DNA from: an uncultured Oscillospiraceae bacterium
GTDB lineage: Bacteria; Bacillota; Clostridia; Oscillospirales; Oscillospiraceae
Assembly (NCBI GenBank): GCA_944382965.1
Contig: CALWOA010000003.1
Coordinates: 1 to 64,000 of the forward strand
Direction of reading: 5' to 3'
DNA: 64,000 nt
Positions 25,014-33,575 of this stretch are shown in pieces. The number at the start of each line of letters is the position of its first letter. Within the stretch, counting starts at the first letter, position 1. The position numbers and the translations under genes are program-made. A model generated the notes under the pieces. It was not told the DNA's origin and made no database searches. It saw nothing but the letters and a program-made list of their open reading frames with translations.

Positions 25014-25736
25014 ATGACAAACCTTTGGGAGCAGTTTCAGGGCAACGTAACGTTTGTGCTGATGTGTGTGGTGCTGGTTGTGGTTCTGACCTTGCTGGCC
25101 CATCTGGCGGAACGGTTCCTGCCCCAGAAACGCACCGTAACCCCTGCCCGGCGGGTGTGCCTGATCGGCATCTGCGCCGCCATTGCCGCCGTGCTGCACA
25201 TGCTGGATTTCCCTCTGCTGCTGATTGCGCCGGAATTCTACAAGCTGGACTTTTCGGAACTGCCGGTGCTGCTGTGCGGATTTTACTTAGGCCCCAGCGC
25301 TACGGTGGTCTGTGAAGGCGTGAAAATTCTGCTGAAACTGCTGCTGAAAGGCACTTCCACCGCCTTTGTAGGCGATCTTGCCAACTTTGTGGTGGGCTGC
25401 GCCTTTGTCCTGCCGGCTACCATCTGGTATCATGCCCACAAGAGCAAGCACAGCGCCATCATCGGCATGATCCTGGGCACCCTTTCCATGACCATTTTCG
25501 GCACTGCTTTCAATGCAGAGTATCTGCTGCCGAAATTTGCCGAACTGTACGGCATCCCCCTGGAAGCCATCCTGGCCATGGGTGCGGAAATCCGGGGCGG
25601 CGTCAACAGCGTCACCAGCTTCGTGATTCTCTGTGTGGCACCTTTGAACCTGATCAAAGGTGCGGTCATTTCCTTGCTGACGCTGCTGCTGTACAAGCGG
25701 GTGGCAAGGCCGCTGTTCGGGATACATCAATCTTAA
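25014..25736 (+). CDS. ribU: RibU: riboflavin-specific ECF transporter S component
   Basis: The 240-residue polytopic membrane protein binds riboflavin and works with a shared ECF module. Conserved blocks include IAAVLHMLDFPLLLIAPEFYKLDFSELPVLL, where the KLDFSE-type stretch is typical of RibU, then GVKILLKLLLKGTSTAFVGDLANFVVG and the C-terminal FVILCVAPLNLIKGAVISLL. An N-terminal extra membrane segment (about 13-32) is present. FMN riboswitch control directly upstream settles the substrate. The ECF ATPases encoded at 13061-14719 may or may not serve it. Confidence 0.94.
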   Translation: MTNLWEQFQGNVTFVLMCVVLVVVLTLLAHLAERFLPQKRTVTPARRVCLIGICAAIAAVLHMLDFPLLLIAPEFYKLDFSELPVLLCGFYLGPSATVVCEGVKILLKLLLKGTSTAFVGDLANFVVGCAFVLPATIWYHAHKSKHSAIIGMILGTLSMTIFGTAFNAEYLLPKFAELYGIPLEAILAMGAEIRGGVNSVTSFVILCVAPLNLIKGAVISLLTLLLYKRVARPLFGIHQS

Positions 25737-25742
25737 TTTTCC

Positions 25743-25777
25743 GAAAAAATGGGCACCAAAAGGTGTCCATTTTTTCG
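25743..25777. terminator. Terminator after ribU
   Basis: AAAAAATGGGCACC (25744-25757) pairs with GGTGTCCATTTTTT (25762-25775), one G-T wobble, 4-base loop, T-run at the 3' side and A-run at the 5' side. Confidence 0.9.
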
Positions 25778-25785
25778 TCTTCCTC

Positions 25786-25814
25786 TTTATTTTATTGTGG
25801 CCCGGTGCTATAAT
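25786..25814 (+). promoter_or_regulatory. Promoter of proBAC
   Basis: A consensus TATAAT (25809-25814) with a TG-C extension; the -35 region TTTATT (25786-25791) is poor. Probably an extended -10 promoter. It ends 36 bases before the proB start. Confidence 0.7.
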
Positions 25815-25849
25815 TGCAGAAAATTCTTTTTTCTCCGGGAGGGATGCGT

Positions 25850-26617
25850 ATGCGCATAGTAGTGAAAATTGGCACTTCCACCCTGGCTCACCCCACGGAC
25901 CATCTGAATATCCGCCGGGTGGAGGCGCTTTGCAAGGTCATGAGCGACATTAAAAATGCAGGCCACGAGCTGATCCTGGTCTCCTCCGGTGCCATCGGTA
26001 TGGGCGTTGGCAAGCTGGGACTGCGGCAGCGGCCCGCAGACATCCCAACCAAGCAGGCTGCCGCCGCTGTGGGACAGTGCGAGCTGATGTACTTCTACGA
26101 CAAGATTTTCGGAGAATATCACCACACTGTGGCCCAGCTGCTGATTACCGGCGACGATACCAAAAATGAGCGCCGCCACGCCAATTTTATCAACACCCTG
26201 AACCGGCTGCTGGAACTGGGTGCCCTGCCCATCCTGAACGAAAACGACACTGTAGCTACCGAAGAAATCGTCATCGGCGACAACGACACCCTGGCCGCCA
26301 TTGTAGCCCAGAGCATCGGGGCCGACCTTCTGATTCTGCTGTCGGATATTGACGGTCTTTACACCGCTGACCCCCACACCCATCCTGACGCTCAGCTGCT
26401 GCACCGGATTACCCGGCTGGATGACAGTGTCCGCCAACTGGCCGGGGTCAGCAGTTCCCGGCAGGGCACCGGCGGCATGGTCACCAAGCTTCGGGCCGCA
26501 GAAATCTGCCTGAGCTGCGGCTGCGATATGGTCATCGCCAACGGCAATGATCCGGAAAATCTCTACCGGATTCTGGACGGACAGAACATCGGCACAACCT
26601 TTACCCGGGAGGAATGA
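25850..26617 (+). CDS. proB: ProB: glutamate 5-kinase
   Basis: ProB phosphorylates glutamate as the first step of proline synthesis. The start chosen is the second of two in-frame ATGs, six bases past GGGAGGG. The 255-residue protein has the amino-acid-kinase fold: [67 protein letters not shown] and [12 protein letters not shown]. The PUA domain found in the long E. coli form is absent. The 3' end overlaps or abuts proA. Confidence 0.96.
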   Translation: MRIVVKIGTSTLAHPTDHLNIRRVEALCKVMSDIKNAGHELILVSSGAIGMGVGKLGLRQRPADIPTKQAAAAVGQCELMYFYDKIFGEYHHTVAQLLITGDDTKNERRHANFINTLNRLLELGALPILNENDTVATEEIVIGDNDTLAAIVAQSIGADLLILLSDIDGLYTADPHTHPDAQLLHRITRLDDSVRQLAGVSSSRQGTGGMVTKLRAAEICLSCGCDMVIANGNDPENLYRILDGQNIGTTFTREE

Positions 26618-26619
26618 CT

Positions 26620-27858
26620 ATGAAAACCATGCTTAACCAAGCCAAGGCAGCAAAGGCCCAAATTGCCTGCCTGACATCCGAGCAAAAGAACGCCGCACTG
26701 AACGCCATGGCGGATGCCCTGCTGGACAACCAGGAAGCTATCCTGCAGGCCAATGCCCTGGATCTGGAAGCCGCCAAAGGCACCGTGTCCCAGGTCATGC
26801 TGGACCGGCTGCTGCTGACAAGCTCCCGGATTGCCGGGATGGCCCAGGGCATCCGGGAGGTAGCGGAGCTTCCCGACCCGGTTGGACTGGTGCTGGACGA
26901 ACACACCCGCAGCGACGGACTGCAGATTCAGAAAGTTTCCGTCCCCATGGGCGTGGTAGCCATTATTTATGAAAGCCGTCCCAACGTTACCAGCGACGCC
27001 GCTGCTCTGGCTCTGAAAAGCGGCAATGTGTGCATCCTGCGGGGCGGTAAGGAAGCCTTCCGCAGCGCCAATGCCATTGTCACCGCCCTTCGGGCGGGGC
27101 TGAAAAAGCAGGGCATTCCCGAAACGGCGGTGAACCTGGTGCAGGACACCTCCCGGGACAGCGCCACCGCTTTGATGACCGCCAACGGTTATGTAGATCT
27201 TTTGATTCCCAGAGGCGGCGCCGGCCTAATTAACACCTGCGTGCGCACCGCCACCGTTCCCTGCATCGCCACCGGCACCGGCATCTGCCATGTGTATGTG
27301 GAGAAAACCGCCGACCTGTCCATGGCGCTGAATATTGTGGAAAACGCCAAGACCAGCCGCCCCAGCGTGTGCAATGCCGAAGAAGTGCTGCTGGTGGACA
27401 AGGCCATCGCCCCCACCTTCCTTCCCATGCTCCATGACCGGCTGGTGGTGAACGCCGCCCATCCGGTGGAGCTCCGGCTGGACGAAACCGCCGCTGGCAT
27501 CATCCCCGGCAAGGCAGCGGGAGAACTGGATTTTGACACGGAATTTCTCGACTACATTCTGGCAGTCAAATGCGTGGACGACGTTCAGGAAGCCGTTTCC
27601 CACATTGCCGCCCACTCCACCGGTCACAGCGAGGCCATCGTGACCCAAAGCCCGGAAGCGGAGCGGATGTTCACCGCCGGGGTTGACAGCGCGGCGGTTT
27701 ATGTCAACGCATCTACCCGCTTCACCGACGGCGGAGAATTCGGCCTGGGCTGTGAAATGGGCATTTCCACCCAGAAGCTCCACGCCCGGGGTCCCATGGG
27801 TCTGCGGGAACTGACCACCTACAAATATATCATCCACGGCACCGGACACATCCGGTAA
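26620..27858 (+). CDS. proA: ProA: glutamate-5-semialdehyde dehydrogenase
   Basis: ProA reduces gamma-glutamyl phosphate to the semialdehyde with NADPH. The start at 26620 follows GGAGGA by 7 bases; an earlier ATG at 26614 sits too close to that site. The 412-residue protein has [44 protein letters not shown], the catalytic Cys in [14 protein letters not shown], and the C-terminal [24 protein letters not shown]. It is cotranscribed with proB and proC. Confidence 0.97.
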   Translation: MKTMLNQAKAAKAQIACLTSEQKNAALNAMADALLDNQEAILQANALDLEAAKGTVSQVMLDRLLLTSSRIAGMAQGIREVAELPDPVGLVLDEHTRSDGLQIQKVSVPMGVVAIIYESRPNVTSDAAALALKSGNVCILRGGKEAFRSANAIVTALRAGLKKQGIPETAVNLVQDTSRDSATALMTANGYVDLLIPRGGAGLINTCVRTATVPCIATGTGICHVYVEKTADLSMALNIVENAKTSRPSVCNAEEVLLVDKAIAPTFLPMLHDRLVVNAAHPVELRLDETAAGIIPGKAAGELDFDTEFLDYILAVKCVDDVQEAVSHIAAHSTGHSEAIVTQSPEAERMFTAGVDSAAVYVNASTRFTDGGEFGLGCEMGISTQKLHARGPMGLRELTTYKYIIHGTGHIR

Positions 27859-27868
27859 GGAGGCTGCC

Positions 27869-28654
27869 ATGAAATACGGATTTATCGGCTGCGGCAATAT
27901 GGGCGGCGCTGTCGCCCGGGCACTGAGCCGCAGCAGCAAAGACATTCTGGTTTCCGACCGCTCCGGCAAGGCCAAAGCTCTGGCGGAGGAACTGGGGATT
28001 TCCTACGGCGACAACCAAACCATTGCCCAGTCCTGCCAGCGCCTTTTCCTGGCAGTCAAGCCCCATATGGTAGCCGGTGTGCTGGCCCCTCTGGCACCGG
28101 TGCTGGCCCAGCGCAAGCCTGTGCTGATTACCATGGCGGCAGGTCTGACCATGGCCCAGATTCAAGAGTTTGTGGGAGCGGAGCTTCCCATCATCCGCAT
28201 CATGCCCAACACCCCAACCGCTGTGGGCAAGGGTGTTATCCCCTATTGCGCCAATGGGCTGGTTCCGGAAGACGTTCTGTCCGACTGGCTGAAGGATATG
28301 GCCCCCTGCGGTCTTCTGGACCCGTTGGAAGAGCGGCTCATTGACGCCGCCAGCGCCCTGTCCGGCAGCGGCCCGGCCTATGCCTATGTCTTGCTGGAAG
28401 CCCTGGCTGACGGCGCTGTTGCCTGCGGCCTTCCCCGTGCCAAAGCCATGGCTTACGCTGCCATGATGCTCTCCGGCTCTGCCGAAATGTTCCTGTCCTC
28501 CGGTCAGCACCCCGGTGCTTTAAAAGATGCCGTTTGCTCTCCCGGGGGCAGCACCATCGAAGGCATCCGGGTTCTGGAGCAGCGAGGCTTCCGGAGCGCC
28601 GCCATGGACTGCGTGATTGCCGCCTACCGGAAAAACCTGGAGTTGGGGAAATAA
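27869..28654 (+). CDS. proC: ProC: pyrroline-5-carboxylate reductase
   Basis: ProC makes proline from pyrroline-5-carboxylate. The 261-residue protein has the Rossmann start MKYGFIGCGNMGGAVARAL, LAVKPHMVAGVLAPL, IIRIMPNTPTAVGKGVIPY and the C-terminal ALSGSGPAYAYVLLEALADGAVACGLPRAKA. It starts 11 bases after the proA stop, behind AAGGAGG, as the last gene of proB-proA-proC. Confidence 0.96.
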   Translation: MKYGFIGCGNMGGAVARALSRSSKDILVSDRSGKAKALAEELGISYGDNQTIAQSCQRLFLAVKPHMVAGVLAPLAPVLAQRKPVLITMAAGLTMAQIQEFVGAELPIIRIMPNTPTAVGKGVIPYCANGLVPEDVLSDWLKDMAPCGLLDPLEERLIDAASALSGSGPAYAYVLLEALADGAVACGLPRAKAMAYAAMMLSGSAEMFLSSGQHPGALKDAVCSPGGSTIEGIRVLEQRGFRSAAMDCVIAAYRKNLELGK

Positions 28655-28658
28655 AAAC

Positions 28659-28692
28659 ATAGCCGGACTGGTTACTGCAGTCCGGCTATTGT
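28659..28692. terminator. Shared terminator of proBAC and the convergent membrane-protein gene
   Basis: A 12-bp stem (28659-28670 with 28678-28689) closes a 7-base loop. On the minus strand it is followed by TTTTTATTT; on the plus strand the T tract is weaker. Confidence 0.85.
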
Positions 28693-28695
28693 CTG

Positions 28696-30021
28696 TTATG
28701 TTTCCTGTTCCAATGGAGATTCCAGTTTCTTTACAGGACGTGTACCGAGCAGATATTGCACATATATCCCAACTCCCCAATAGGTCAGCACGATACTCCG
28801 ATACTGGAAGTAGGCATGAATGGCGACGGGCTGAATGGTAACCAAAAACCATATAAACGGCATAGCTGCCAGAAACATCAGCGGCAGCCCCCGACGCATG
28901 TGTGCCAACGCCACATGCTTTTTCCCGATCTGAACCAATACTACGATCACTACCAACGCCAGCATCAGCAAGTAGACGATCTTCCCCGTTTGATCCGAGA
29001 AAATTGCCTCTCCCAAAGCATCCAATGCAGCCTTAACGGAATTATATTTTTCCAGGTGGGCTTCCTTCTTTATCCCGACTCTCACCGCAAAGGAACTCAA
29101 TCCCTGTGCCAGGCCATTTACCGAAGTCAGCAGTGACGTCAGCGTGAGTTTTGCTATCCACATCAATCCATATCCCGCCGCCCAAGCAGCAAAGCGCTTC
29201 AGTACCGCTCTGACGGATATTCGCTCACCGCCTTCCAGACGCAGCAAGCACAGGTAAAGCATAGGAAAACCAAACGTTATCAGAGGAACCGTATAGAAGT
29301 CGAAATACATGGTGACCATTCCTACTTCCATAAAAAACAGCCCTTCATACCGGGGATGACGGTACAGCCATGGAATCAGCAGCATGGCCGCAAACGCAAT
29401 CAGAAAGCAGCAAGTAAACTGCATGGATGAAGCAATCACATGAGGCCGTACCAGAATGACACTGAGCGCAAATAAAAACCCATTTCTGAGATTGCTGTGT
29501 TTTGCAACCGAAGTCATCACCAGGGCAAACAAGGTGAAAAATATCACTGCCAAGTACCGTTTTATCTGTGCATAGTTGAATAACGTCAGCGCAAGCCGCA
29601 GGATAACACGAAAGCCCATCCAATACCGGGCATATAACCACACACCGTCGTGAGGAATATCGTAGGCCTGTCTGGCTATAACTTCGTGCAGATCCTCCCA
29701 ATCAGGCAAGTCACTATAGGTATAAATCGGATTTGTCAGCACAGCGCCTAAGTACCTGTTATTGGTTGAGATACTTGCCTGAAGCATTAGAACATCTGTT
29801 CCAACATCCGCTTTTGATGCTGCGCTGCGGTCAAATATATACTGATCCCGTGTGTCCCGTTCTACCGTGCCAACGGAATCGGCAAGATGTTCGCAAATCA
29901 ACTCCTGAGGTAACAAAGCGCAGCCAATTAACAAGATCAACGCCAGCAACATTGTCACGGCAAAGGCACCTAGATATGTTGCCCATCTCAACCGCATCGG
30001 CTGTATAATATGTTCCTTCAT
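28696..30021 (-). CDS. Uncharacterised polytopic membrane protein
   Basis: The 441-residue protein starts MKEHIIQPMRLRWATYLGAF. A first membrane segment (about 16-38) is followed by an outside domain of roughly 100 residues (40-145), then 9-10 further hydrophobic segments. The pattern of an outside loop after the first segment and many later segments recalls GT-C glycosyltransferases, but no diagnostic motif is visible, so no function is assigned. Its A+T content is higher than that of neighbours, which hints at recent transfer. It has its own promoter (30053-30081) and a terminator shared with proC. Confidence 0.7.
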   Translation of the reverse strand: MKEHIIQPMRLRWATYLGAFAVTMLLALILLIGCALLPQELICEHLADSVGTVERDTRDQYIFDRSAASKADVGTDVLMLQASISTNNRYLGAVLTNPIYTYSDLPDWEDLHEVIARQAYDIPHDGVWLYARYWMGFRVILRLALTLFNYAQIKRYLAVIFFTLFALVMTSVAKHSNLRNGFLFALSVILVRPHVIASSMQFTCCFLIAFAAMLLIPWLYRHPRYEGLFFMEVGMVTMYFDFYTVPLITFGFPMLYLCLLRLEGGERISVRAVLKRFAAWAAGYGLMWIAKLTLTSLLTSVNGLAQGLSSFAVRVGIKKEAHLEKYNSVKAALDALGEAIFSDQTGKIVYLLMLALVVIVVLVQIGKKHVALAHMRRGLPLMFLAAMPFIWFLVTIQPVAIHAYFQYRSIVLTYWGVGIYVQYLLGTRPVKKLESPLEQET

Positions 30022-30052
30022 ATTTCTCGTTATCCTTTCTTCGACTCGTTTT

Positions 30053-30081
30053 ATTATAACAAATCCTGTTATTTTTGTAAA
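30053..30081 (-). promoter_or_regulatory. Promoter of the orphan membrane protein
   Basis: Minus strand: TTTACA (30076-30081), 17-base spacer, TATAAT (30053-30058). Confidence 0.75.
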
Positions 30082-30086
30082 GCGCA

Positions 30087-30138
30087 TGTTATCCTCAATG
30101 GATGATTCAAATTGTTATCCTCAATGGATGATTCAAAT
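30087..30138. repeat. Perfect 26-bp tandem duplication
   Basis: The unit TGTTATCCTCAATGGATGAT plus TCAAAT occurs at 30087-30112 and again without change at 30113-30138. It lies between two divergent promoters, five bases upstream of the -35 box of the membrane-protein gene. Confidence 0.95.
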
Positions 30139-30186
30139 AAACCTAAGAAAGAGTAAATTTACATCTCCAAATTCCAACAACGGATA

Positions 30187-30215
30187 TTGCATTTGTTTTT
30201 TCCCTTCGCTATAAT
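30187..30215 (+). promoter_or_regulatory. Promoter of the aldo/keto reductase gene
   Basis: TTGCAT (30187-30192), 17-base spacer, TATAAT (30210-30215). Confidence 0.85.
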
Positions 30216-30259
30216 GACAGAAGATACATATCACATATAGATTTTAGGAGGTAGATTCC

Positions 30260-31267
30260 ATGGAATATCGTATTTTGGGCAAAACCGGCCTGAAGATTTC
30301 CCGTCTGGGCTTCGGCGGCATTCCCATCCAGCGTATTGATGCCGAAGGGACCAACACCCTGATTCACCAGCTGAAGGACGCCGGCGTCAACTATATCGAC
30401 ACCGCCCGTGGCTACACCGTCAGCGAAGAATACTTAGGCTACGCCCTGGAGGGCATCCGGGAGGATTTTGTCCTGGCCACCAAGAGCATGTCCAGAACCC
30501 GGGAGGCTATGGCAAAGGACATCGAAACCAGTCTGAAAAACCTGCGCACCGATCACATCGACCTGTATCAGATTCACAACCCCACTACCGCCCAGCTGGA
30601 GCAGGTTGTCGCTACCGGCGGCGCCCTGGAAGCATTGCTGGAAGCCAAGGCTGCCGGAAAAGTCGGTCACCTGGGCGTTACCGCTCACTCTCTGGACACC
30701 TTCAAGATGGCTCTGGAAATGGACTGGGTGGAAACCATTATGTTCCCCTACAACATTGTGGAGAGCCAGGGCCAGGATCTGATTCATCAATGTGCCGAGA
30801 AGAACATTGCCTTCATCTGCATGAAGCCTCTGGCCGGCGGTGCCATTGAAGATGCCACCCTGGCCCTGCGCTACGTCTGCGCCAATGACGACGTGACCGT
30901 GGTCATTCCCGGTATGGCGGAGCCCAAGGAGCTGGAGCAGAATCTGGCCGCCGTTTCCAACACCGCTCCTCTGACCGAGGAGGAAACGGCCAAATTCCAG
31001 CAGGTCCGGGATCAGCTGGGCACCCAGTTCTGCCGCCGCTGCAATTACTGCCAGCCCTGCACCGTGGGCATCAGTATCTCCAACGTATTCCTGTTTGAGG
31101 GTTACCTCCAGCGCTACGGTCTGGCCGGTTGGGCCAAGGACCGCTACGCAGGTCTGGAGAAAAAGGCCTCCGACTGTGTCGGCTGCGGCGCCTGTGAAGA
31201 GCGCTGCCCCTACCACCTGCCCATCCGGGAAATGCTGAAGCAGGCTGTAAAGGACTTTGGTGAATAA
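30260..31267 (+). CDS. Aldo/keto reductase with C-terminal 4Fe-4S ferredoxin-like clusters
   Basis: The 335-residue protein combines an aldo/keto reductase barrel (about 1-250) with a Cys-rich tail. Catalytic Asp and Tyr lie in YIDTARGYTVSEEYLG, the Lys in FVLATKS and the His in YQIHNP. The tail has CRRCNYCQPC near residue 257 and CVGCGACEERCP near 307, fitting one or two iron-sulfur clusters. This architecture is common in anaerobes; the substrate is unknown, and electron transfer with ferredoxin is inferred. Monocistronic, with a clear promoter (30187-30215), AGGAGG site and terminator (31280-31314). Confidence 0.9.
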   Translation: MEYRILGKTGLKISRLGFGGIPIQRIDAEGTNTLIHQLKDAGVNYIDTARGYTVSEEYLGYALEGIREDFVLATKSMSRTREAMAKDIETSLKNLRTDHIDLYQIHNPTTAQLEQVVATGGALEALLEAKAAGKVGHLGVTAHSLDTFKMALEMDWVETIMFPYNIVESQGQDLIHQCAEKNIAFICMKPLAGGAIEDATLALRYVCANDDVTVVIPGMAEPKELEQNLAAVSNTAPLTEEETAKFQQVRDQLGTQFCRRCNYCQPCTVGISISNVFLFEGYLQRYGLAGWAKDRYAGLEKKASDCVGCGACEERCPYHLPIREMLKQAVKDFGE

Positions 31268-31279
31268 TTCAAAAAGCAC

Positions 31280-31314
31280 AATTCTGCCAGGCAATACTGC
31301 CTGGCAGAATTTTT
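31280..31314. terminator. Terminator after the aldo/keto reductase gene
   Basis: ATTCTGCCAGGCA (31281-31293) pairs perfectly with 31298-31310 around a 4-base loop, followed by TTTTTAAT on the plus strand. It also lies at the 3' end of the convergent HTH gene. Confidence 0.9.
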
Positions 31315-31576
31315 AATATCGCAAAAAACGCCTCAGTTTCCTTTCTGCTCGTTTCAGCGTACGGCAGACGGTGCTTTTGTTCACCCCCCGCTCCCGGGCA
31401 AATTCCACCTGGGATTTTTTCTCAAAGTAACAGGCCATCAGGGTTTCCCGCTGCAGCGGGGTGAGTTCCTCCTGCATCACCTGCCGGATGCGGCTCAGCT
31501 GCACCTGCCGGGGCAGTCGGGGGCCGCGGTAGCCTTCATAAGGTGTATTTTTCACTTCTCCAATACCCCCTGTCAT
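31313..31576 (-). CDS. Small sigma-region-4-like helix-turn-helix protein
   Basis: Up to 87 residues. The C-terminal half (LTPLQRETLMACYFEKKSQVEFARERGVNKSTVCRTLKRAERKL) is a sigma-70 region-4/Xre-like HTH; there is no region 2, so it is not a complete sigma factor. The start is unsure: ATG at 31576 overlaps the upstream gene by about 40 bases without a visible Shine-Dalgarno, whereas GTG (VKNTPYEG) at about 31555 has GGAG close by. It is the last gene of a three-gene mini-operon. Such proteins occur as positive control factors in prophages and as host regulators; the target is unknown. Confidence 0.75.
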   Translation of the reverse strand: MTGGIGEVKNTPYEGYRGPRLPRQVQLSRIRQVMQEELTPLQRETLMACYFEKKSQVEFARERGVNKSTVCRTLKRAERKLRRFLRY

Positions 31577-31769
31577 AGTAATGGGCCGTCAGTTCCGCCA
31601 GTTCGTTCATCTGGGTCAGCATAGGCGTCAGCTCCTGAATCCTGCGTTTGATGTGAAAGATCTCCTCCGGGTCCTGAGTTTGGGCCAGCATCAGCCGCAG
31701 CTGCCGCAATCGAAGCCGCAGAGGAACCGCCGCCGCTTCATACATGGGGCTTAATTCCGCCAGAGTCAT
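31536..31769 (-). CDS. Small helical protein of unknown function
   Basis: The 77-residue protein (MTLAELSPMYEAAAVPLRLR at the start) is almost entirely helical, with regular Leu/Ile spacing (RLRQLRLMLAQT, IFHIKRRIQELTPMLTQMNELAELTAHYYDRGYW), suggesting a coiled coil. It starts at ATG 31769, overlapping the stop of the zinc-ribbon gene (ATGA) behind AAAGGAGAAGCCC. It overlaps the HTH gene downstream. I do not recognise a characterised family; proteins of this shape are often coded beside small HTH proteins in Clostridia. Confidence 0.65.
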   Translation of the reverse strand: MTLAELSPMYEAAAVPLRLRLRQLRLMLAQTQDPEEIFHIKRRIQELTPMLTQMNELAELTAHYYDRGYWRSEKYTL

Positions 31770-31900
31770 GGGCTTCTCCTTTCACAGCGCAGACAGTGCA
31801 GCCCGGGGGCGTAGCACTCACAGCCGCATATTTTGCAGAATCCCCCGGGAATGGCTGCCTGTTCATCGTAAAATAGCGTATAAGGAAATTCCAGGTACAT
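31766..31900 (-). CDS. 44-residue zinc-ribbon-like protein
   Basis: ATG at 31900 follows GGGAGGAG by 3-5 bases. The product MYLEFPYTLFYDEQAAIPGG continues with six Cys: C22-x2-C25, C27, C29, then C36-x2-C39, which fits a zinc ribbon, and ends ERRSP. The stop overlaps the next start as ATGA, so it is translationally coupled with the 77-residue protein and probably with the HTH protein after it. A promoter was not identified with confidence. Coding status rests on the ribosome-binding site, coupling and the Cys pattern. Confidence 0.65.
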   Translation of the reverse strand: MYLEFPYTLFYDEQAAIPGGFCKICGCECYAPGLHCLRCERRSP

Positions 31901-32079
31901 GGACTCCTCCCTTTCTTCCGTTTTGGTTCCCCAGCTGCCGGATTTTTCCGGGGCAAGGGGACGTGGTTCAACAAAATTTCTTCCCCCGCTGTGCTATACT
32001 GGGAGCCGCAGAGCAAGGGAAAATTCTTCTTTTCACAGATGGATTTTTAGGGTATGATATCGGCAAAGGAGCTGATATC

Positions 32080-32568
32080 ATGGATGATCTGTACTTTATG
32101 GACGAGGCCCTGAAACTGGCCAAAGAAGCTTTCGACGCCGGAGAAGTGCCGGTGGGCTGTGTGGTTGTCCGGGGAAATGAAATTGTGGGCCGGGGCCGCA
32201 ACCGCCGAGAAGGAGACAAATCCGCCCTGGCTCACGCGGAATTGGAGGCCATTGCGGAAAGCTGCCGGAATCTGGGGGGCTGGCGGCTGTGGGAGTGCAC
32301 CTTGTATGTGACCTTGGAGCCCTGCCCCATGTGCGCCGGCGCCATCATCAACGCCCGGATTCCCCGGGTGGTGTATGGTGCCAGCGACGCCAAGTGCGGC
32401 GCCGCCGGGTCCGTGTGCAGCCTGTTTTCCATGGCTTTTAACCACCATCCCCAGGTGGAAATGGGTGTGCGGGAAGAAGAATGCCGGACCTTGCTTACGG
32501 AGTTTTTCCAGCAGCTGCGAATCCAGCTGCGTACCCGCCCAAAATGGCGGCCGAAAAATCCCGGCTGA
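32080..32568 (+). CDS. tadA: TadA: tRNA-specific adenosine deaminase
   Basis: TadA converts A34 of tRNA-Arg(ACG) to inosine. The start is ATG 32080 behind AAAGGAG, though the frame is open far upstream. The 162-residue protein has the zinc/catalytic motif HAELEAI (His and Glu), PCPMCAGAIINARIPRVVYGASD, and the family start YFMDEALKLAKEAFDAGEVPVGCVVV. It is followed 30 bases later by spoIIP, so the two are probably cotranscribed. Confidence 0.95.
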   Translation: MDDLYFMDEALKLAKEAFDAGEVPVGCVVVRGNEIVGRGRNRREGDKSALAHAELEAIAESCRNLGGWRLWECTLYVTLEPCPMCAGAIINARIPRVVYGASDAKCGAAGSVCSLFSMAFNHHPQVEMGVREEECRTLLTEFFQQLRIQLRTRPKWRPKNPG

Positions 32569-32598
32569 CCGGACATTTACCAAAGGAGGCAGGGGAAT

Positions 32599-33573
32599 TT
32601 GAATCAGCAGCACAGATCCCTACGGGTGGGGCTGGCAGCCCTGGCCTGTGCCATTGTATTTCGGATGTTTGCCATGGGGCTGCCGGAAAAGCTTCTGCTT
32701 TGGCTGATTCAGCCCGATACCGCCGCATTTCTTACATACCTGGAAACCGGACGTGACGTCCGGTTTCCGTCGTCTAAGGCCAGTTTTTCGCCGGATTTCA
32801 TGGAATCTCCCCCGGCTGCCCCTTCTTTACCGGATTTGGTTCCCGCTGCGGCCTTTTCCGAGCCGGAAGCCCTGGAAATTACCTACGCCGCCAACAAAGA
32901 TCCGGATATTGCCGCGCTGCTTTCCCAGCCGCTGCAATGGGATCTCACCGGCCTGGAACCCACCGTCCTGATTGTCCATACCCATACCACGGAAAGCTAC
33001 ACCAAAGCCGGAGAAGATTACACGGAGACCGCCGGCTGGCGAACCCTGGACGAAAACTACAACATGCTCTCCATCGGCGCGCAGGTGGTGCAGATTCTGG
33101 CGCAGTACGGCATCACCGCCATCCAGGACCGGGAAATCCATGATTACCCATCCTACAACGGCTCCTATGTCCACGCCCGGGAGTCTATCGCCGCGTATCT
33201 GGAGCAATACCCCAGCATCCAGCTGGTTCTGGATCTGCACCGGGATGCCGCCGGTGACGGTTCCGGTCAGCTGCGAACCCTGGCCCAGGTAAACGGGGAA
33301 TCCTCGGCCCAGCTGATGATTGTCCTGGGTACCAACCACGAGCAGTATGAGCAGAACCTGTCTGTGGCGCTGAAGCTCCACACCCAGCTGCAATACCAGG
33401 CCCCCGGACTGATGCGCCCGCTGCAGCTGCGTTCCTCCCGGTTCAATCAGGATCTTTGCCCCGGCGGGCTGCTGATTGAAGTGGGTGCCGCCGGAAATAC
33501 CCACGGGGAAGCCTTGATTGCCGCCCGGCAGCTGGCTCTGGCCATTGCCGCATTGGCCAAAGGCACCGCATAA
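32599..33573 (+). CDS. spoIIP: SpoIIP: stage II sporulation autolysin
   Basis: SpoIIP degrades septal peptidoglycan with SpoIID and SpoIIM during engulfment. The start is TTG 32599, behind AAAGGAGG. The 324-residue protein has a membrane segment (about 9-38) and a C-terminal amidase/endopeptidase domain with VLIVHTHTTESYT, ESIAAYLEQYPSIQLVLDLHRDA and LLIEVGAAGNTHGEA, which carry the zinc-binding His and Glu residues. It marks the organism as an endospore former or a recent descendant of one. Converges tail to tail with the Spo0A-like gene, with only 2 bases between stops. Confidence 0.93.
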   Translation: MNQQHRSLRVGLAALACAIVFRMFAMGLPEKLLLWLIQPDTAAFLTYLETGRDVRFPSSKASFSPDFMESPPAAPSLPDLVPAAAFSEPEALEITYAANKDPDIAALLSQPLQWDLTGLEPTVLIVHTHTTESYTKAGEDYTETAGWRTLDENYNMLSIGAQVVQILAQYGITAIQDREIHDYPSYNGSYVHARESIAAYLEQYPSIQLVLDLHRDAAGDGSGQLRTLAQVNGESSAQLMIVLGTNHEQYEQNLSVALKLHTQLQYQAPGLMRPLQLRSSRFNQDLCPGGLLIEVGAAGNTHGEALIAARQLALAIAALAKGTA

Positions 33574-33575
33574 TC

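Noticed and set aside
31744-32079. N-terminal extension of TadA over 110 codons
   Set aside because: It overlaps the minus-strand zinc-ribbon gene, has no deaminase homology, and TadA begins at 32080 behind AAAGGAG.
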